This document shows positions 26,782 through 36,376 of a DNA stretch of 64,000 bases, piece by piece. The stretch is from NCBI RefSeq assembly GCF_025506275.1, contig NZ_QYCP01000001.1, forward strand, positions 1 to 64,000. Direction: 5' to 3'. The stretch comes from Brevibacterium permense. GTDB lineage: Bacteria > Actinomycetota > Actinomycetes > Actinomycetales > Brevibacteriaceae. Made by a program: the position numbers and the translations under genes. The number at the start of each line of letters is the position of its first letter. The stretch's first letter is position 1. The notes under the pieces are model-generated. The model saw nothing but the letters and a program-made list of their open reading frames with translations. It was not told where the DNA came from and did not search any database.

Positions 26782-29172
26782 CTACGCCATTTCGAGGGCG
26801 GCTTCGGGCTTCGTGGTCCGGGCCCGGACGATGGCCAGCAGCGACATCACGATGCCGATGACTGCCCAGGCCAGCAGTCCGCCGTATGCGGCAGCTTGAC
26901 CGGTGGTGCCGGCGGCGATCGCTGCGAAGCCGTTCATCGACGGAGTCAGCGGCAGGATCGGCGCCACGAAGTCGAAGAACTGCGGCACCGCTCCGATCGT
27001 CCGACCGGCCACTGCCAGCACGACGGCGATGACCGAGAGGAACCGGCCCACTCCCCCGAACCACGCGACGAGAGCGAAGTTCAGGATCATGAACACGATC
27101 GCTGAGACGAACGTGAGCACTGCGATGTCGAAGCCCTGGGTCGCGTCGATGTCCATCACGGTGACCGCGAGGATCGAGAGCACGAGCGCCTGCAGCACGC
27201 CGACGACGAGACCGGGCAGCAGTCCGCGCGCCCACACTGCGAACGAGGACTTCGTCGAGAGCAGAGCCCATGCCGGGATCGGCTTGAGCACCGTATAGGT
27301 GACGAGTCCGCCGATCCACAGAGCGAGCATGATGAGCAGCGCGATCGTCGATCCCGCCAGCACATCCGTGACGCTGTCCGTGTCTGGGGATTCGATATTC
27401 GCCGAGGCGACCTTGGCCAAGCGGTCACGTTCCGGAGCCGTGTAGGACGGCACTTCGTCCGCACCGTCCTTGACGCCATCGGCGAACTTGCTCACGCCCT
27501 TTGCGTACTTGCCCGTACCCTCATCGAGCTTGTCGAGGCCGGCTGAGAGTTCAGAGGTGCCGGTCGCAGCTTCGGAGACGCCGTCGGTGTATTTGCCGAC
27601 GCCGGTGCTGTATTCGCTCAGCCCATCACTGAGCTGACCGGCACCGTCGGAGAGTTCCGCGGAACCGTCGGCGACCTTGCCGATGCCCTTGGACAGGGCC
27701 GGCATTCCGTCGGCGAGCTGCTGGTTGCCGTCGGCGAGGCCGGCGGCACCGTCACGCAGCCCCTTCGAGGCCTCGAGCAGCTTCGGGGCGTTCTTCGAGA
27801 TGTCCTCCATGCCCTTCATCAGGTCACCGAGGCCGTCTTCGAGTCCCTTGACGAACTTGGTCACACCATCGGAGAGTTCCGACGCACCCTTGGCGAGGTC
27901 ATCGGACCCGCCGAGGAGGGACGAACCGTTCTGCTCCTGCTCGAGCCCGTCGACGGCCTGGTTCAGACCACCCGAGGTGCCGTTGAGCAGCCCCTGTGCG
28001 TAGGCCTGTTCGATGCCCTGGCAGACCTGATCGGGGGTGCCGGTCGGGCACATCTCTGCCCGCGCCTGCTCCGCCTCCGCCTTGGTCATGATTTTCGCAG
28101 CCACGAGCGCGTCGAGATCAGGCTTCGTCCCGGCCAGCTGATCGGCCTTGTCGGCGCCTTCTTTCAATCCATCCCGGTACTGGTGCAGTCCGTCGGAGAG
28201 GCCGGAGGCGCCCTTGGACACACCGTCGGCGCCCTTCTCGAGCTCCTTGCCGCCCTTGGTGATGTCACCCAGACCGCCTTCACCCGAGTCTCCGGACCCG
28301 GCGAAGCCCTTGATGATCTCGTCGATCGACTTCGTGTACTCGTCGACACCGTCGGAGAGCTCACCGGAACCATCGGCCAGCTTCTGCGTGCTCTCGGGCA
28401 GCTTCGATGTCTTCTTGTCGAGTTCGTTCAGACCCCCGGACATCTCCGAGGCACCCTTGGACAGTTCGCCGGCACCCTTCGACAGCTCCGTGGCACCGGA
28501 CTTGAGTTCGCCGCCGTTGTCTCCGAGCTGCTTCATGCCCTTCGCCAACTCGCCGGCACCCTCGGCGGACTGTCCGGTGCCTTCCTTGAGGCCTTCGGCA
28601 CCCTTGTCGAGTTCCCCGGCGGCGTCGCCGAGGTCCTTCATCTGGTCACCCATCTTGTTGAAGCCGACATAGATGTTGTCGAGGTAGTTCTCGGTCATCT
28701 GCGTGTTGAAGGTCGTCCGCGCCACCTCGGCGACCGATCGGGAGATCTGCGTATCGAGCGCGGGAGCGGTCCCGGACACGTCGACGTCGAGCTGCGTCTG
28801 CGTCGCCGACTTCGCATCATCGACCGAGGTTACAGCGCGGGAGAAGCCTTCGGGGATCGTCAGCTTCGCGGCGTATGTGCCGTCCGACAGCCCGTTCTGC
28901 GCGTCCTCTTCGTCGGTGATCACCCAGTGGATGTTGTTCTCGTCCTCACCCACCAGACCGCTGGTCAGCTGACGGCCGATCGGCACGGTCTTGCCGTCGA
29001 CCTTCGCCCCATCGTCATTGTTGACGATGGCGGCTTCGATGGTCTCGAGACGATCACCGCTCTTCCACGTGGCGAGGATGAATCCGGCCGCCACAATGAT
29101 CGGGATGAGGACCAGGCCGAGGAGGGAGAGCCAGTTCACCGGCTTCTTCGAGTTCGCACGTTCGAGTCTCAC
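26782..29172 (-). CDS. YhgE/Pip-family membrane protein
   Basis: 796 residues. One N-terminal transmembrane helix (LSLLGLVLIPIIVAAGFILA), an extracytoplasmic middle of ~550 residues with many repeats of the form EL..GA..L..G, and about five transmembrane segments at the C-terminus (from SVTDVLAGSTIALLIMLALW onwards). This matches YhgE/Pip proteins (ABC-2-like fold; phage infection protein, EsaA relatives). ATG overlaps the MMPL stop by 4 bp, so the two probably act together at the envelope. Two cysteines in CPTGTPDQVC may form a disulfide. Confidence 0.9.
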   Translation of the reverse strand: MRLERANSKKPVNWLSLLGLVLIPIIVAAGFILATWKSGDRLETIEAAIVNNDDGAKVDGKTVPIGRQLTSGLVGEDENNIHWVITDEEDAQNGLSDGTYAAKLTIPEGFSRAVTSVDDAKSATQTQLDVDVSGTAPALDTQISRSVAEVARTTFNTQMTENYLDNIYVGFNKMGDQMKDLGDAAGELDKGAEGLKEGTGQSAEGAGELAKGMKQLGDNGGELKSGATELSKGAGELSKGASEMSGGLNELDKKTSKLPESTQKLADGSGELSDGVDEYTKSIDEIIKGFAGSGDSGEGGLGDITKGGKELEKGADGVSKGASGLSDGLHQYRDGLKEGADKADQLAGTKPDLDALVAAKIMTKAEAEQARAEMCPTGTPDQVCQGIEQAYAQGLLNGTSGGLNQAVDGLEQEQNGSSLLGGSDDLAKGASELSDGVTKFVKGLEDGLGDLMKGMEDISKNAPKLLEASKGLRDGAAGLADGNQQLADGMPALSKGIGKVADGSAELSDGAGQLSDGLSEYSTGVGKYTDGVSEAATGTSELSAGLDKLDEGTGKYAKGVSKFADGVKDGADEVPSYTAPERDRLAKVASANIESPDTDSVTDVLAGSTIALLIMLALWIGGLVTYTVLKPIPAWALLSTKSSFAVWARGLLPGLVVGVLQALVLSILAVTVMDIDATQGFDIAVLTFVSAIVFMILNFALVAWFGGVGRFLSVIAVVLAVAGRTIGAVPQFFDFVAPILPLTPSMNGFAAIAAGTTGQAAAYGGLLAWAVIGIVMSLLAIVRARTTKPEAALEMA

Positions 29173-32129
29173 GACTGCACACCTTCCATGTTGGTGCTAT
29201 CGACGGCGTGGGTGTGTTCGCCGCCGGATTCGCTGTCGGTTCCGCCTCGCTCATCAGGTCGAGCCTCGTCGAGGTCGAGGTGGAGGTAGTTCGTTTCGGG
29301 ATCGAAGATCCCTGTCACATCCCAATCGGGCAGGCCGAGGATGACGGTGGTGCCTTCGGCGACGAGCTGCGGCAGCAGATCGCGCAGGTCCCGTGCCGGT
29401 CCGGCCGATTCCCGTGCTCCGGCCGCGAGCTTCTCCGCCCCGTCGATGACGAGCAGATCCGGCGCCGAGGCGGCCATCCGAGAGATGTCGCGCGGACTGA
29501 TCATCCGGTCGGCTTCGCCCCGGTTGAGGTCGAGGTAGGGAACCTGTCGGCGGACCCGTCCGGCGTGTTCGGGCAGGACGTTCTGGCCGATCTTCATCTC
29601 CCCTGCCGTGAGTCCGACGCGGCCGGACACGGCGAGCAGGAGGGCTCGGCGGGAATCGCCGCTGGCGACGAGGATCTGGCCGGGCAGCAGGGAGATGTCG
29701 ACGCGGGCGAAGCCGCGGTCCCCGGAGTACACGCCGATTCCGCGTCCGTAGACCCGGTAGTCCGAGTTCGGCTCCGGCCAGTCGCGCAGGGCCACTTCGT
29801 GGGCGAGGCCCTCTCCTTCGACGTCGAGGCGCGGCAGGATCCGATCGAGCCACTTCGGCAGCCACCAGGCCTTATCGCCGAGCAGCTGCATGATCGCCGG
29901 CACCAGCGACATGCGCACGAGGAAGGCGTCGACGAAGATGCCGGCGGCCAAGGCGAGCGCGATCGACTTGATGATCGGTTCGCCGGCGGGCACGAAGGCC
30001 GCGAAGACGGAGAACATGATGATCGCCGCGGCCGAGACGACGCGGGCGGAGGAAGCGAATCCGGCTCTGATGGCGTCCTTGGCCGAGGAGCCGTGGACAT
30101 AGGCTTCGCGCATGCCCGAGACGAGGAACACCTCGTAGTCCATCGCGAGGCCGAAGAGGATGCCCATGACGATGATCGGCAGGAAGCTGATGACCGGTCC
30201 CGTGCCGTCGATGCCCAAGGGGCCGGCGAAGAGACCGTCGTGGAAGACGAGGACGACCGTGCCGAAGGAGGCGAAGACGGAGAGGAGGAACCCGCCGGTG
30301 GCCTTGATCGGCACCGCCACGGAGCGGAAGACCATCATGAGCAGGATGATGGAGAGTCCGACGACGAAGATGCCGAAGGGCACCAGAGCCTTGCCGAGCT
30401 GGTCGGAGACGTCGATCTGGATCGCGGTGGCACCGGTGACGGCGGTGTCGAAGTCGAAGTCGTCCTCGATCTCCGTGCTCAGGTCCCGCAGCCGATCGAC
30501 CGTGTCGAGGGTCGCCGGGTCGTCGGAGGCCGTCGTCGGAATGATCTGGAAGAGCCCGACGGTCGCATCCCGGTTCGGGGTGGCCATGATGACCTGTTCG
30601 ACGCCGTCGACCTTCTCGATGCGCTTCTCGATCTCCTCGACGTCTCCGAGCGGATCGTCGCTGGTCACGATCTGGCTGGTCATGACCAGGGGCCCGTTGT
30701 AGCCGGGTCCGAAGTGTTCGTCGATGAGGTCGTAGGTCGCCCGCGCCGGGGTGCCCTGCTCCTGATCGCCTGCGGTGGGCAGGGACAGCTGAAGCTGGGT
30801 GGCGGGGATCGCGAAGAGCGCGAGCCCGCCGACGATGACGACGATCGTCAGCAGCGGGATCTTCGTGACGACTTTGAGCCACCCGGCGAAGAACCTATCC
30901 ATGATCGTCGGCGGGTACGGGTCGCCGCCTTCGGCGCGCGCCTCGTCGGCGATCCTCTCCCGCAGTGCCGGGTCGGTCGACTCAGTGGGGGTTCCTGTGG
31001 AACCGTCGCCTGCCTCGGTGACGGTCGATGATCCCTGCGCCGAGGCGGCCGTGCCCGCCGTCGCCCGCTGAGCGGCCGCGGCGTAGGCCTTCCGATAGCG
31101 CTTCGTCGGCTTCGGGGTGATCTTGGACTTCACGAGTCCCAGCAGAGCGGGGACCATCGTCAGGGCGATCAGCACGGCCACGGCGACCGAACCGGAGGCT
31201 CCGATGCCCATGATCGTGAGGAAGGGGATTCCGGCCAGGGACAGACCGAGGAGCGCGATCATCACGGTCATGCCCGCGAAGACGACCGCGGATCCGGCGG
31301 TCGCGACGGCGCGTCCGGTCGCCCCGATGGGGTCGTGGCCTTCGGCGAGGAGGTCTCGGGCGCGGGAGACGATGAAGAGCGCATAGTCGATGCCCACGGC
31401 CAGGCCGAGCATGAGCGCGAGCATGATCGATGAGGAGTTGATCGTCGCGAATGCGGTGCCGCCGACGATGAGAAGCACGGAGATGCCGACGCCGATGAGC
31501 GCGGTGATCAGCGGCATTCCCGCGGCACGGAAGGAACCGAGGGTGAGCAGGAGGACGATGAAGGCGATGACGACGCCGATGCCTTCGACCCAGGAGATCT
31601 CGACGCCGGTGATCTGGAAGAGCTCACCGCCGCCTTCGACCTGCGCTCCGGGCAGGGCATCGCGCAGCGGGTCGAGGGCTTCGATGAGGTCGTCGCCGGC
31701 GTCCTCCCCGACGTCCTGCTGAGTGCCGTCGTATTGGACGGAGATCATGGCCGCCGTCTCGTCCTTGCTGATGGCGCCCTTGACGAGGTCGGAATATGGG
31801 GAGGTCACTGTGTCGACGTGCGGGAGGTCCTCGATGCGGTCGATCTCGTCTTCGATCGCGTCCTTGTACTTCTCGTCCTCCACCGAATCGCCGTCGTCGG
31901 CGACGACGATCACCGAGGCGGAGACCCCGGCGGCTTCGGGGAACGTCGCCTTCATCGAGTCGAGAGCGGTCTGCGCCTCCGAGCCCGGGAGTGTGAAGTC
32001 ATTGTCGAAGTCCTTGGCGAAGGCGGCGACTCCGGCACCGACGAGGACGAAGATCAGCAGCCACGCGGCGATGAATCGCCACGGGGTCCGATAGGCACGA
32101 CGGCCCAGGGCGTAGAGGAAAGTTGACAC
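29169..32129 (-). CDS. MMPL-family transporter with C-terminal degenerate ATPase-like domain
   Basis: 986 residues from GTG 32129 (VSTFLYALGRRAYR) with GAGG upstream. Two RND/MMPL modules: after the first TM an outer domain (DFTLPGSEAQTALDSMKATFP), TM bundle with VGIDYALFIVSRARDLLAEG, second module with LAMDYEVFLVSGMREAYVHG. The last ~210 residues are extra: LPGQILVASGDSRRALLLAV resembles the start of an ABC ATPase without a working Walker A, and APDLLVIDGAEKL resembles Walker B. MMPL proteins export lipids or drugs by proton motive force. Divergent from TetR, coupled to the YhgE gene. Confidence 0.92.
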   Translation of the reverse strand: MSTFLYALGRRAYRTPWRFIAAWLLIFVLVGAGVAAFAKDFDNDFTLPGSEAQTALDSMKATFPEAAGVSASVIVVADDGDSVEDEKYKDAIEDEIDRIEDLPHVDTVTSPYSDLVKGAISKDETAAMISVQYDGTQQDVGEDAGDDLIEALDPLRDALPGAQVEGGGELFQITGVEISWVEGIGVVIAFIVLLLTLGSFRAAGMPLITALIGVGISVLLIVGGTAFATINSSSIMLALMLGLAVGIDYALFIVSRARDLLAEGHDPIGATGRAVATAGSAVVFAGMTVMIALLGLSLAGIPFLTIMGIGASGSVAVAVLIALTMVPALLGLVKSKITPKPTKRYRKAYAAAAQRATAGTAASAQGSSTVTEAGDGSTGTPTESTDPALRERIADEARAEGGDPYPPTIMDRFFAGWLKVVTKIPLLTIVVIVGGLALFAIPATQLQLSLPTAGDQEQGTPARATYDLIDEHFGPGYNGPLVMTSQIVTSDDPLGDVEEIEKRIEKVDGVEQVIMATPNRDATVGLFQIIPTTASDDPATLDTVDRLRDLSTEIEDDFDFDTAVTGATAIQIDVSDQLGKALVPFGIFVVGLSIILLMMVFRSVAVPIKATGGFLLSVFASFGTVVLVFHDGLFAGPLGIDGTGPVISFLPIIVMGILFGLAMDYEVFLVSGMREAYVHGSSAKDAIRAGFASSARVVSAAAIIMFSVFAAFVPAGEPIIKSIALALAAGIFVDAFLVRMSLVPAIMQLLGDKAWWLPKWLDRILPRLDVEGEGLAHEVALRDWPEPNSDYRVYGRGIGVYSGDRGFARVDISLLPGQILVASGDSRRALLLAVSGRVGLTAGEMKIGQNVLPEHAGRVRRQVPYLDLNRGEADRMISPRDISRMAASAPDLLVIDGAEKLAAGARESAGPARDLRDLLPQLVAEGTTVILGLPDWDVTGIFDPETNYLHLDLDEARPDERGGTDSESGGEHTHAVDSTNMEGVQS

Positions 32130-32139
32130 GAAAACCTCG

Positions 32140-32183
32140 ATACAAAAGTGTATTGGATGCAGTATTGTATTGTTGTGCAATAC
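32140..32183. promoter_or_regulatory. Putative TetR operators upstream of the MMPL operon
   Basis: Two inverted repeats lie just before the MMPL start: ATACA-AAAG-TGTAT (32140-32153) and GTATTG-TTGTG-CAATAC (32167-32183), plus a further GTATTG at 32162-32167. The AT-rich palindromes stand out from surrounding GC-rich DNA and fit autoregulated TetR control of both directions. Confidence 0.6.
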
Positions 32184-32331
32184 CCACCCTCCATGCAAAT
32201 GGATCCCAGGTTGAGCGAGGATTCTCATGAGATGCTCAGGCACCTCGTTCGCCGCCACACCGTCGCCGCCCGCTCCGATGCCGGCGCAGACGACTGCACC
32301 ACCTGGCCACCGCCGACCCCACCGCAACGAA

Positions 32332-32994
32332 ATGACGATGAACACAGACGAACTCAGCCCACGCAGACGCCAGACCCGGTCCACCCTCGTCCAGGCCGGC
32401 ACCTCGGTCTTCGCCGTGCGCGGCATCGATGGCGCCTCGATCGAAGAGATCTGCGAGGCCGGAGGCCTGACCCGCGGGGCGTTCTATTCGAACTTCTCCA
32501 GCCGTGACGATCTGGTGCTCGCGATCATCGAGATGCGCATCTCGGAGAACCTCGATCGCCTCGATGCCACGATCCAGCGGTGGTCTGAGCAGCTCATGGC
32601 CACTGCCGAGGTGCCGGAGATCAAAGCGCTGATGACGCAGTTCATCGACGATGTCTTCAATGAGAAGAAGCAGACCGTGGCCGAGACGATCACGGAACAG
32701 GAGATCGAGCTCTACTGCCTGCGGGTTCCGCATCTCCACGCCCGCTATGTCGAACTCAACGCCACTCAGCTCGATCGGCTGGCCGCACTCGTAACCACGG
32801 CCCTCGATGTCGCCGGCGCAACGACGAAGCAGCCGCTCGGCGACTTCCTCACGGTCATCATCTCCGTGTTCAACAGGATCGCCCTGACTGCGGCGGCCGG
32901 GAAGAAGATGGACGAGCACGTCGACATCGATCCGAGCCTCATCGTCGAGGTCCTCATGCACCTCATCGATTTCTGCTCCGACAGCGATGGTTGA
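32332..32994 (+). CDS. TetR/AcrR-family transcriptional regulator
   Basis: 220 residues from ATG 32332 (an ATG two codons later is also possible). N-terminal TetR HTH: STLVQAGTSVFAVRGIDGAS, IEEICEAGGLTRGAFYSNFS. C-terminal ligand domain has no assignable substrate. Divergent from the MMPL-YhgE operon with palindromes between, so it is the likely repressor of that efflux/envelope system. No strong ribosome-binding site is seen. Confidence 0.9.
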   Translation: MTMNTDELSPRRRQTRSTLVQAGTSVFAVRGIDGASIEEICEAGGLTRGAFYSNFSSRDDLVLAIIEMRISENLDRLDATIQRWSEQLMATAEVPEIKALMTQFIDDVFNEKKQTVAETITEQEIELYCLRVPHLHARYVELNATQLDRLAALVTTALDVAGATTKQPLGDFLTVIISVFNRIALTAAAGKKMDEHVDIDPSLIVEVLMHLIDFCSDSDG

Positions 32995-32997
32995 AGA

Positions 32998-33052
32998 CTT
33001 CTGCCTCTATACAGAGGTCTGAACGCTTCTGCCCCTATAACAAGGTCTGAAC
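32998..33052. repeat. Two 27-nt near-identical direct repeats, each palindromic
   Basis: Units at 32998-33024 and 33026-33052 match at 23 of 27 positions (CTTCTGCC.CTATA...AGGTCTGAAC). Each has inverted symmetry (CCTCT-ATAC-AGAGG in the first). They lie between the tetR stop and the next gene start 39 nt downstream, suitable as operators or a terminator. Confidence 0.75.
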
Positions 33053-33091
33053 ACACTCGACGACGCGGTTCGAGGCACTAAGGTGGTGCCC

Positions 33092-34072
33092 GTGAACGAA
33101 CTCCAGCGCGAATTCTCTGCTTTCATCAACAATATGGACGTCCGCCTCGGCGCGTTCGTCCTCGCCGACCTCCCCGAGACCTTCGAGAAGGAGGACGGGG
33201 AGACCGTGAAGTTCCCGAAGGACTTCGGGCCGAAATCACTGCCGATGCTCGAACTCTTCGTGCTCTCGAAGTTCCCGAACACCGAAGAGATCCTCAAGCC
33301 GGAGAACCGCCGCTTCTTCGAAGGACTCATCCGCTACCTCGGCGAAACCTATCTGCGTGCGATCGGCGGGGTCTGGGACCACGACGAGTCGACCGGCAAC
33401 GGGATGCCATTCATCCGTCCCGACAATGCCGACGGTCCGGCTGCCGGTGAGCCGATCCCGCTGGTGGGAATCGTGCTGGCCGCCGTCGATCAGCGCAGCG
33501 CCGAGGTGTTCACCGCTGTGCTCGACAAGGCCAGTGAGCTCCTCGGCGGGGACGGACAGCCGCGGCGCAAGTGCACAGGACTCTCGCTCGGCGTGCTCAA
33601 TGCCGAGAACTCGAGCGAGGAGGAGGTCGAATTCCTCACCCGCTTCATCGGCACCGTCGAACCAGGCATCGCCGCCTGGACTCAGGAGCAGGCCGATCCG
33701 AGTTCGTGGGGCTTCGACCGGGAGAGCCTCGCCCGTCTGGGCAAGCAGGTCGCGGTCCGCTACGACGGCCCCGACGACATGATCGCCGAGGACGAGGCTC
33801 CCTTCACCGCCGGCGCCATGCGCTTCATCGGTGAGACGGTGCGCCGCATCGCCTTCGGCCAGTGGCGCTACGGCGCCGAGCTCGAAGCCGATGATCCGCG
33901 CAGCAGGCAGCCGTTCATCCGCTTCGTCATCGGCGATCAGAATCTCGACCTCGTGCCATGGCGACTCATCCAAGCCGCACTGGAGAACGATGATGCGATC
34001 GCCTCCGCCCTCGACGCGGTCATCGAGATGCGCGAGCAGGAAGCCGCCGAGGCGACCGAGAGTTCCGACTGA
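33092..34072 (+). CDS. Unknown protein with internal duplication
   Basis: 326 residues from GTG 33092, which has AAGG at 8-nt spacing; GTG codons at 33083 and 33086 are alternatives. No family recognised. Two related halves are visible: EGLIRYLGETYLRAIGGVW ... MPFIRP in the N-terminal half and AGAMRFIGETVRRIAFGQW ... QPFIRF near the C-terminus, each followed by an L/V-rich helix pair. Soluble and acidic, no signal peptide. It is convergent with the C45 gene. Confidence 0.8.
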   Translation: MNELQREFSAFINNMDVRLGAFVLADLPETFEKEDGETVKFPKDFGPKSLPMLELFVLSKFPNTEEILKPENRRFFEGLIRYLGETYLRAIGGVWDHDESTGNGMPFIRPDNADGPAAGEPIPLVGIVLAAVDQRSAEVFTAVLDKASELLGGDGQPRRKCTGLSLGVLNAENSSEEEVEFLTRFIGTVEPGIAAWTQEQADPSSWGFDRESLARLGKQVAVRYDGPDDMIAEDEAPFTAGAMRFIGETVRRIAFGQWRYGAELEADDPRSRQPFIRFVIGDQNLDLVPWRLIQAALENDDAIASALDAVIEMREQEAAEATESSD

Positions 34073-34100
34073 CCCGACCACGTGTGGGACCGCCGCCGGT

Positions 34101-35249
34101 TCAGAGCTGGAAGCGGCGGTTCCCGTCCAGACCGTCGGCTGGTGAGCCGGGAGCGAGGTCGATCTGCCTGCGTGCAGGGTCGATGCGCACGCTCACCAGG
34201 GTCGCCGAACGATCTCCATAGGCGGCGCCGGGCGCCGGAGTGCAGCATACGGGCGCTTCTCCCGGGCCCGTCGTCAGCAGCTTCGTGAGGTCCCCGACTG
34301 TGACAGCCCCGCTGTCACGCGCCACGGCACGTTCGGCTTCGAAGCGCACGACCGCCTCGGCGAGGTGACGATAGCGTTCCTGCGAGGTCGAATCGGGGCG
34401 CAGCTCGAGTGCGCCGTCGAGCAGGTCCGGGTGCAGGAAATGGTTCGTGTGCAGGAGGAATCCGGACGTGCCCGTCTCTCCGTCGGCCGTGTGATCAGCC
34501 CTGGCCCGCCGTTCGCGCTTGCACCCACCGGCGATCTCCACCTGGACGGCCGCCTCGGCGGTGATGACGGTGATGATCGATGACGATGACGTCGGGGCGG
34601 AGTCGATGATCTCGAGCGCCTCGGCGAGGGTGCCCGCTTCTGCCAGGACACGGGCGAGGATCATGTGGATGGGCACTCCCCCGGCCGTGTCGCCGGTGTG
34701 CTTGAGGATATTGAGCAGCACGCCGACGCCGGCCTCATTGAGACCGATCTTGCCGAGCATTCCGAACTCGGCGATGCCCACATGTCGGTGCTGCCCGGGC
34801 ACGGAGCCGACATCATTGAAATGCCACAGTGTGGAGAAGTCCGCGGCCCAGTCCCAGTTCTGCGCGGCCACAGAGGCACCCGGACTCGTGTGGCTGACGG
34901 TCGAGCATTCGGTCGGCGCGGCCTTCGCCTGGGTCATGATCTCGGTGCGAGCGATGATCTCCATGAGCTCTATGACCTCGATGCCCGCACCGGCGGCGAC
35001 GGCTTCGACCTCCTCTGCGCCGGTCGGCCACCATTTCTGCAGTCGCCGCCGACTCGACTCCGCCGCGGACTCCACGGCCGCCTCGGCGATGGACAGATGC
35101 GAGAAGTAGCGCCGATACGCGTCCACGGTGGAGGCGATTCCCGTGCGCAGCTCCTCACCACGACGGCGACCGCGCTCGACATGGTCGCTCGCGTGGACGG
35201 CGAAGGCCACGGGCCGCACCTCGGCGGCGGGAACGAATTCGGTGCTCAT
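34101..35249 (-). CDS. C45-family autoproteolytic acyltransferase/hydrolase
   Basis: 382 residues from ATG 35249 with AAGGAGG upstream. The nucleophile Cys115 lies in APTECSTVSH, followed by VAAQNWDWAADF and GKIGLNEAGVGVLLNILKH, typical of isopenicillin-N acyltransferase-type Ntn hydrolases that self-cleave before the cysteine. Substrate is an amide; in this family it ranges from penicillins to carcinine-like beta-alanyl amines. The neighbouring MBL hydrolase and APC permease suggest uptake and cleavage of an amide compound; this is inference. Confidence 0.87.
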   Translation of the reverse strand: MSTEFVPAAEVRPVAFAVHASDHVERGRRRGEELRTGIASTVDAYRRYFSHLSIAEAAVESAAESSRRRLQKWWPTGAEEVEAVAAGAGIEVIELMEIIARTEIMTQAKAAPTECSTVSHTSPGASVAAQNWDWAADFSTLWHFNDVGSVPGQHRHVGIAEFGMLGKIGLNEAGVGVLLNILKHTGDTAGGVPIHMILARVLAEAGTLAEALEIIDSAPTSSSSIITVITAEAAVQVEIAGGCKRERRARADHTADGETGTSGFLLHTNHFLHPDLLDGALELRPDSTSQERYRHLAEAVVRFEAERAVARDSGAVTVGDLTKLLTTGPGEAPVCCTPAPGAAYGDRSATLVSVRIDPARRQIDLAPGSPADGLDGNRRFQL

Positions 35250-35293
35250 GCTGGTTCCTCCTTGCTGTCTCTCTTCTTCAGGCCAGGCCCGGC

Positions 35294-36376
35294 TCAGTCC
35301 TTGCCGACGAGAGAGCCGACGCCGATGTCGATACCGAGATAATGCATGTGCGCGGCGGTTTCGGCAAGGGCGGCGAAGAGGTTGAAGTTGTGCAGGCTCT
35401 CGAAGCCGCGGGACCAATGCAGGCCCGCCGCGATCGAGTAGACGCTGTGGTCGTCGGTGGCCTCCATGCGGGCGCGGATCTCGCCGAGGCGCTCATGATG
35501 ATGTTCGACGAGTTCGACCTTGCGATCGTGGATTCCGGTGAAGCGGAAGCCGTGGGCCGGCAGCACCGCCACATCCTCGTCGAGCTCGCCGATCTTCTCC
35601 AGCGAGCGCAGGTAGTCGCCGAGGCTGTGCGTGATCGCCCCGGAGTCGAGGCCGATGTTCGGGGTGATCGTCGGCAGCACATGGTCGCCGGAGAAGAACA
35701 GTTTGTCTTCGTCGCGGACGAACGCCGAGTGTCCGTAGGTGTGCCCCGGCGTCCACATGGCCGTCAATCGACCGTCGTCGAGCGGGAGCTCGGTGCCGTC
35801 ATCGAGGACGTGGATGTTCTCGGGCAGCCGGCTCATCGCCTGTCTGTACAGGCTCATCGAGTCGCTCTTCGACCCGCCCTTGTTCGATCCGACCTGGAGG
35901 CTTTCGACTTCGGCCCAGCGATCTTCGGGGACTCCGTAGGCGCGGGCGATGTTGAGGTTGGGGTCGATGCCGGTGCCGAGGTCGACGGCGTTGGTGTAGA
36001 AGCGCTTGATCGCGCGCAGGTCCTCGCCGTGCATGGCGACCCAGGCGTCGGGATTCTTCGCGAGGAGTGCGGGCACGAGCCCGATATGGTCGCGGTGGTA
36101 GTGGGTAATGGCGATTCCGTGGATATCGGCGACCGTGAAGCCGAGGTCGGCCAGCGCCGAGGTGAGCGCCAGGTACTGGTCCTTGCCGTCCCAGCCCGGA
36201 TCGATGAGGACGACGCCGGAGCCATCGGCGAGGGCATAGCAGTAGGTGTAGACGAGAGGGTTGTTGGGGATCGGGACCGGGAGGGCCCAGACACCTTCGG
36301 CGACCTGTTCGACCGGCGGCAGGACTCGATCCTTCCATGCCGCCGACTGTTGGAAACTGAGCGTTTCGATCGTCAT
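35294..36376 (-). CDS. MBL-fold metallo-hydrolase
   Basis: 360 residues from ATG 36376 (MTIETLSFQQ). Metal site THYHRDHIG at residues 91-99, later histidine in TPGHTYGHSAFV and FSGDHVLPTITPNIG. It is longer than simple glyoxalase II proteins, with a helical C-terminal extension as in the LACTB2-like group. Lies 44 bp upstream of the C45 gene in one transcript, divergent from the permease. Substrate unknown; thioester, lactone or beta-lactam are possible. Confidence 0.88.
   Translation of the reverse strand: MTIETLSFQQSAAWKDRVLPPVEQVAEGVWALPVPIPNNPLVYTYCYALADGSGVVLIDPGWDGKDQYLALTSALADLGFTVADIHGIAITHYHRDHIGLVPALLAKNPDAWVAMHGEDLRAIKRFYTNAVDLGTGIDPNLNIARAYGVPEDRWAEVESLQVGSNKGGSKSDSMSLYRQAMSRLPENIHVLDDGTELPLDDGRLTAMWTPGHTYGHSAFVRDEDKLFFSGDHVLPTITPNIGLDSGAITHSLGDYLRSLEKIGELDEDVAVLPAHGFRFTGIHDRKVELVEHHHERLGEIRARMEATDDHSVYSIAAGLHWSRGFESLHNFNLFAALAETAAHMHYLGIDIGVGSLVGKD

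Noticed and set aside
29208..31031. 607-codon open frame on + opposite the MMPL gene (and similar long frames opposite pckG, mmsA, LCP, dnaK)
   Set aside because: Acidic Glu/Asp/Gly/Val-rich composition is the usual antisense shadow of high-GC genes; the opposite strand has clear family motifs.
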